DNA of 16,112 bases from Syntrophaceae bacterium UBA1411 (lineage in GTDB: Bacteria; Desulfobacterota; Syntrophia; Syntrophales; Smithellaceae), in assembly GCA_002304995.1 (NCBI GenBank), contig DBPV01000015.1, positions 14,264 through 30,375 of the forward strand. Reading direction: 5' to 3'. Below the pieces are notes generated by a model, which was not told where the DNA came from, did not search any database, and worked only from the letters and a program-made list of their open reading frames with translations. Within the stretch, counting starts at the first letter, position 1; each line of letters begins with the position of its first letter. Positions 13,987 to 16,112 of this stretch are shown one piece after another. Position numbers and translations under genes: made by a program.

Positions 13987-15309
13987 ATGATAGCGGAAAT
14001 CGGGTATCACCGGACGCGACTGAACGTAGAATTTCCCGACACAAGCCGAATCTATCATTCGTCCTACGACACTCCCGCGTCTCCTGCAGCGGAACTTGTC
14101 CTGGAGGCGGTCAGACATCCGATCGCTTCAAAAAGTCTTGTGGACTCGCTAAAGCAAAGACCGCGTCACAATGTTATCATTGCGGTTTCGGATATTACCC
14201 GACCGATTCCCTACCGGGCTTTTTTGCCGGCTCTGCTTCATGAAATCGCATCCGCGGGAATAGACCGGAAAAGGATTACCATTCTGATTGCCGCCGGCAT
14301 GCACAGGCCCAGTACGGCGGAAGAGCGGCTCTTCATGTTCGGTAAAGAGGTTGCCGAAAACTATACCATTGTGGATCACGATGCTGAAGGCGACATGGCC
14401 GACCTTCCGGGGACAAGCTACTCCGGGGCCCCGGTAAAACTGAACAGACTTTTTGCCAAGTCGGATTATAAAATCGTCATCGGACTTGTCGAACCGCATT
14501 TTATGGCGGGGTTTTCCGGCGGACGCAAAACACTCTGCCCCGGCCTTTCCTCCCTGGAAACGATCCAACACTTTCACGGGTATGAATTCCTCTCCCACGC
14601 CAGCGTCGTTACCGGACAGCTCGCAGGAAATCCCTGCCATGAAGAGGCGCTGTCCGTAGCCAGGCTGGCCGGCGTCGATTTCAGCATCCAGGTTGTCATG
14701 AACCGGGAAAAAAAGATCGTGAAGGTTTTTGCCGGAGACCTTTTTGAAAGCCATGACGACGCGTGCAATTATGCAAGCCAGAAGGCCTGTCCGGTCGTCG
14801 ATGCGGAAGCGGATGTGGTTGTCACCGGTTGCGGGGGCTATCCCCTGGACGCCACTTTTTATCAATGCGTCAAAGCTCTGGTAGCCGCTCTGCCGTGTGT
14901 AAGAAACGGAGGGACGATTATTGCCGCGGGCGGATGCGTGGAAGGCGTAGGATCGCAGACATATGAAAACATACTTCGCCGACACCGCAACGACTTCTCC
15001 GGCTTTATCCGGGACATCAGAAAGACAAGCAGCATTGAAAAAGACCAGTGGCAGATACAGATGCAGGCCAGAATCTATGAGAAAACCGATTTGGATAAAA
15101 TTCATTTTGTCACCCATGGAATTGTTTCCGGCCACAGTTCTTTTCTGGGAGTGAAAATCATCGAGGCCGCTTCAGACAGAATCGCCGAACAGCTGCAAAA
15201 TACGGTCAACGATCTGGCCGGGAAGGGATGCTCTTTCGCCGTGATTCCGGAAGGACCCTATTGTGCGCCGATGAAACGAATCTTCGAATCAAAGGATGGC
15301 CCTGCATGA
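13987..15309 (+). CDS. larA: LarA-family nickel-dependent 2-hydroxyacid racemase homologue
   Basis: A 440-aa cytoplasmic protein of the LarA superfamily, which racemises or epimerises 2-hydroxyacids using a nickel-pincer nucleotide tethered to lysine. K181 in AGFSGGRKTLCPGLSS corresponds to the cofactor-linked K184 of Lactiplantibacillus LarA. H106 (AAGMHRP), H171 (EPHFMAG) and H197 (HFHGYE) fit its H108/H174/H200, and R72 (DITRP) fits the substrate-contact arginine. AGGAGG lies 5 nt before ATG. No larB, larC or larE is in the window, so cofactor synthesis must be encoded elsewhere. Members act on lactate, malate, hydroxyglutarate, gluconate and others; the family does not fix the substrate. 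The neighbouring glycerate kinase hints at glycerate. The symbol denotes family only. Confidence 0.9.
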   Translation: MIAEIGYHRTRLNVEFPDTSRIYHSSYDTPASPAAELVLEAVRHPIASKSLVDSLKQRPRHNVIIAVSDITRPIPYRAFLPALLHEIASAGIDRKRITILIAAGMHRPSTAEERLFMFGKEVAENYTIVDHDAEGDMADLPGTSYSGAPVKLNRLFAKSDYKIVIGLVEPHFMAGFSGGRKTLCPGLSSLETIQHFHGYEFLSHASVVTGQLAGNPCHEEALSVARLAGVDFSIQVVMNREKKIVKVFAGDLFESHDDACNYASQKACPVVDAEADVVVTGCGGYPLDATFYQCVKALVAALPCVRNGGTIIAAGGCVEGVGSQTYENILRRHRNDFSGFIRDIRKTSSIEKDQWQIQMQARIYEKTDLDKIHFVTHGIVSGHSSFLGVKIIEAASDRIAEQLQNTVNDLAGKGCSFAVIPEGPYCAPMKRIFESKDGPA

Positions 15310-15338
15310 AAAAGAACTCCCGGGAGGTGATCTCTTGA
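15306..15338 (+). other. 11-codon micro-ORF bridging larA and the glycerate kinase
   Basis: ATG 15306 overlaps the larA stop as ATGA. The frame encodes ten residues (MKKNSREVIS) and ends at TGA 15336-15338, which overlaps the TTG start of the next gene as TTGA. It contains the GGGAGGTGA ribosome binding site of the kinase. It may be a translational relay or chance; it is listed because both overlaps are exact. Confidence 0.4.
15322..15337 (+). promoter_or_regulatory. Ribosome binding site that decides a TTG start
   Basis: GGGAGGTGA (15322-15330) is an almost perfect Shine-Dalgarno match, with GGAGG 7 nt before TTG 15335. No ATG or GTG exists in the kinase frame between the preceding in-frame stop and this point that would have a comparable site, so TTG is the best start. 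Confidence 0.7.
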
Positions 15339-16112
15339 ATCCGCAGGAAGATCTTCAAGCGATCTTTCATCAGGCCCTCAAGAAAGTCGATCCCGTCCTC
15401 ATGATCAGGGAGAGGATGCAGACCCGGGGGGAAACCCTGCTGATCGCAGGAGAAGCCGAAAACCTGTCCATTGACCTGAACGCCTACCCGAAAGTCCTCG
15501 TCACCGGCATCGGCAAGGCAGCTGCGAAAATGGCCGCCGCCGTCGAGGGAGTTCTGGGAGACAGGATAACCGGCGGCGCAGTCATCACGAAGCACGGCCA
15601 GGGCGCTCCGCTCGAAAAAATCAGGGTGCTGGAGGCCGGCCACCCGGTTCCGGACGAAAGCAGCGTCTGCGGAGCGCTGTCGCTTCACTCCATGGCAGAG
15701 CTCGCCGACGAAAAGACCCTCATTATAAATCTCATATCCGGTGGCGGTTCAGCCCTGTTCAGTCTGCCCCGCGAAGGAATCACTCTGGGGCACCTGCAGC
15801 AAACCACAAAAGCACTCCTGGGATGCGGCGCGGACATCCGGGAGATCAACTGCATCCGAAAGCATCTCTCCCGCGTCAAAGGGGGCGGATTTGCCCGGGC
15901 CGCCTTCCCCGCCAGAATGGTGAGCCTCATCCTGTCGGACGTGATGGGCGACCGTCTCGACACCATCGCCTCCGGCATCACCGTCCCGGACGCCACAACC
16001 TTCGGCCAGGCTCTGGCCGTAGTGGAGAAGTACGGCATCGCGGCGAAGCTTCCTGGCCCGGTGATGGAGATCCTCCGGGCGGGCGGGCGGGGCGCGATCC
16101 CCGAAACGCCCA
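15335..16112 (+). CDS. Glycerate 2-kinase, DUF4147/MOFRL family (3' end beyond window)
   Basis: The first 259 residues of an approximately 430-450-aa enzyme that phosphorylates D-glycerate to 2-phosphoglycerate with ATP in the cytoplasm. The opening (DLQAIFHQALKKVDP, 6-20), VLVTGIGKAAAKMA (55-68, with the conserved K61), AGHPVPDESS (101-110), LISGGGSALFSLP (133-145) and REINCIRKHLSRVKGG (169-184) are characteristic of the DUF4147 kinase domain. The MOFRL C-terminal domain lies past the right edge. Start is TTG after an excellent ribosome binding site. It is coupled to larA through an 11-codon micro-ORF, which points to a shared hydroxyacid pathway; another small 2-hydroxyacid derived from sugar acids is also possible. 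Confidence 0.88.
   Translation, partial: MNPQEDLQAIFHQALKKVDPVLMIRERMQTRGETLLIAGEAENLSIDLNAYPKVLVTGIGKAAAKMAAAVEGVLGDRITGGAVITKHGQGAPLEKIRVLEAGHPVPDESSVCGALSLHSMAELADEKTLIINLISGGGSALFSLPREGITLGHLQQTTKALLGCGADIREINCIRKHLSRVKGGGFARAAFPARMVSLILSDVMGDRLDTIASGITVPDATTFGQALAVVEKYGIAAKLPGPVMEILRAGGRGAIPETP

Noticed and set aside
14149..15135. Minus-strand open frame antisense to larA
   Set aside because: No ribosome binding site or recognisable domain; the sense frame carries the complete LarA cofactor and histidine set.
1..16112. CRISPR array, tRNA/rRNA genes, insertion sequences, phage or toxin-antitoxin modules
   Set aside because: No regularly spaced repeats, cloverleaf-like elements, transposase/integrase proteins or terminal inverted repeats were seen on either strand.

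Overview
The window is about 16.1 kb of moderately GC-rich bacterial chromosome. It looks like an anaerobic, sulfite/sulfate-respiring member of the Desulfobacterota (Syntrophales-like or a relative). The main support is a clear dissimilatory sulfite reductase alpha subunit (dsrA) at the left edge. Other support comes from a thiol-disulfide relay, a nickel-pincer LarA-type racemase homologue and many AGGAGG-type ribosome binding sites. The taxonomic call is an inference from gene content. There are no tRNA or rRNA genes, CRISPR arrays, transposases or phage genes.

Left block (1-2811, minus strand): the 5' 267 codons of dsrA run off the window. Upstream of it, after a hairpin-rich 380-bp gap, lies a two-gene unit: a YeiH/PSE-family ('putative sulfate exporter') membrane protein of 481 aa and a 52-aa single-helix membrane protein 24 nt downstream. 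A roughly 590-bp spacer with two doubtful mini-ORFs separates this unit from the plus-strand genes.

Central block (3400-8938, plus strand): a protein with a BPL_N/class I amidotransferase-like domain and an unrecognised helical tail; a DsbD/CcdA-like membrane thiol transporter paired with a secreted TlpA/ResA-like thioredoxin; a strong hairpin; a PspC-domain mini-protein; a metallo-beta-lactamase-fold hydrolase; and the ribosome-associated ABC-F protein EttA. The YhbY RNA-binding protein (minus) converges on ettA.

Right block (9463-16112): an amidase-signature hydrolase, a DUF2007 mini-protein, a TetR-type regulator whose predicted promoter nearly abuts its start codon, and a 15-bp perfect-arm hairpin. 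Next come an M24 (creatinase/Xaa-Pro peptidase-like) gene on the minus strand and, divergent from it, a three-gene plus-strand unit. That unit is a YhhN-family membrane protein, a LarA-family nickel-dependent 2-hydroxyacid racemase homologue and a DUF4147/MOFRL glycerate 2-kinase cut by the window end. The kinase starts at TTG and is joined to larA by an 11-codon micro-ORF with overlapping stop/start codons. The larA-kinase pairing suggests, as an inference, that the racemase interconverts a hydroxyacid such as glycerate before phosphorylation.

The most interesting leads are the larA/micro-ORF/glycerate kinase junction, the PSE transporter with its tiny membrane partner near dsrA, and symmetric operator-like sites in the M24/YhhN divergent promoter region and upstream of the amidase.
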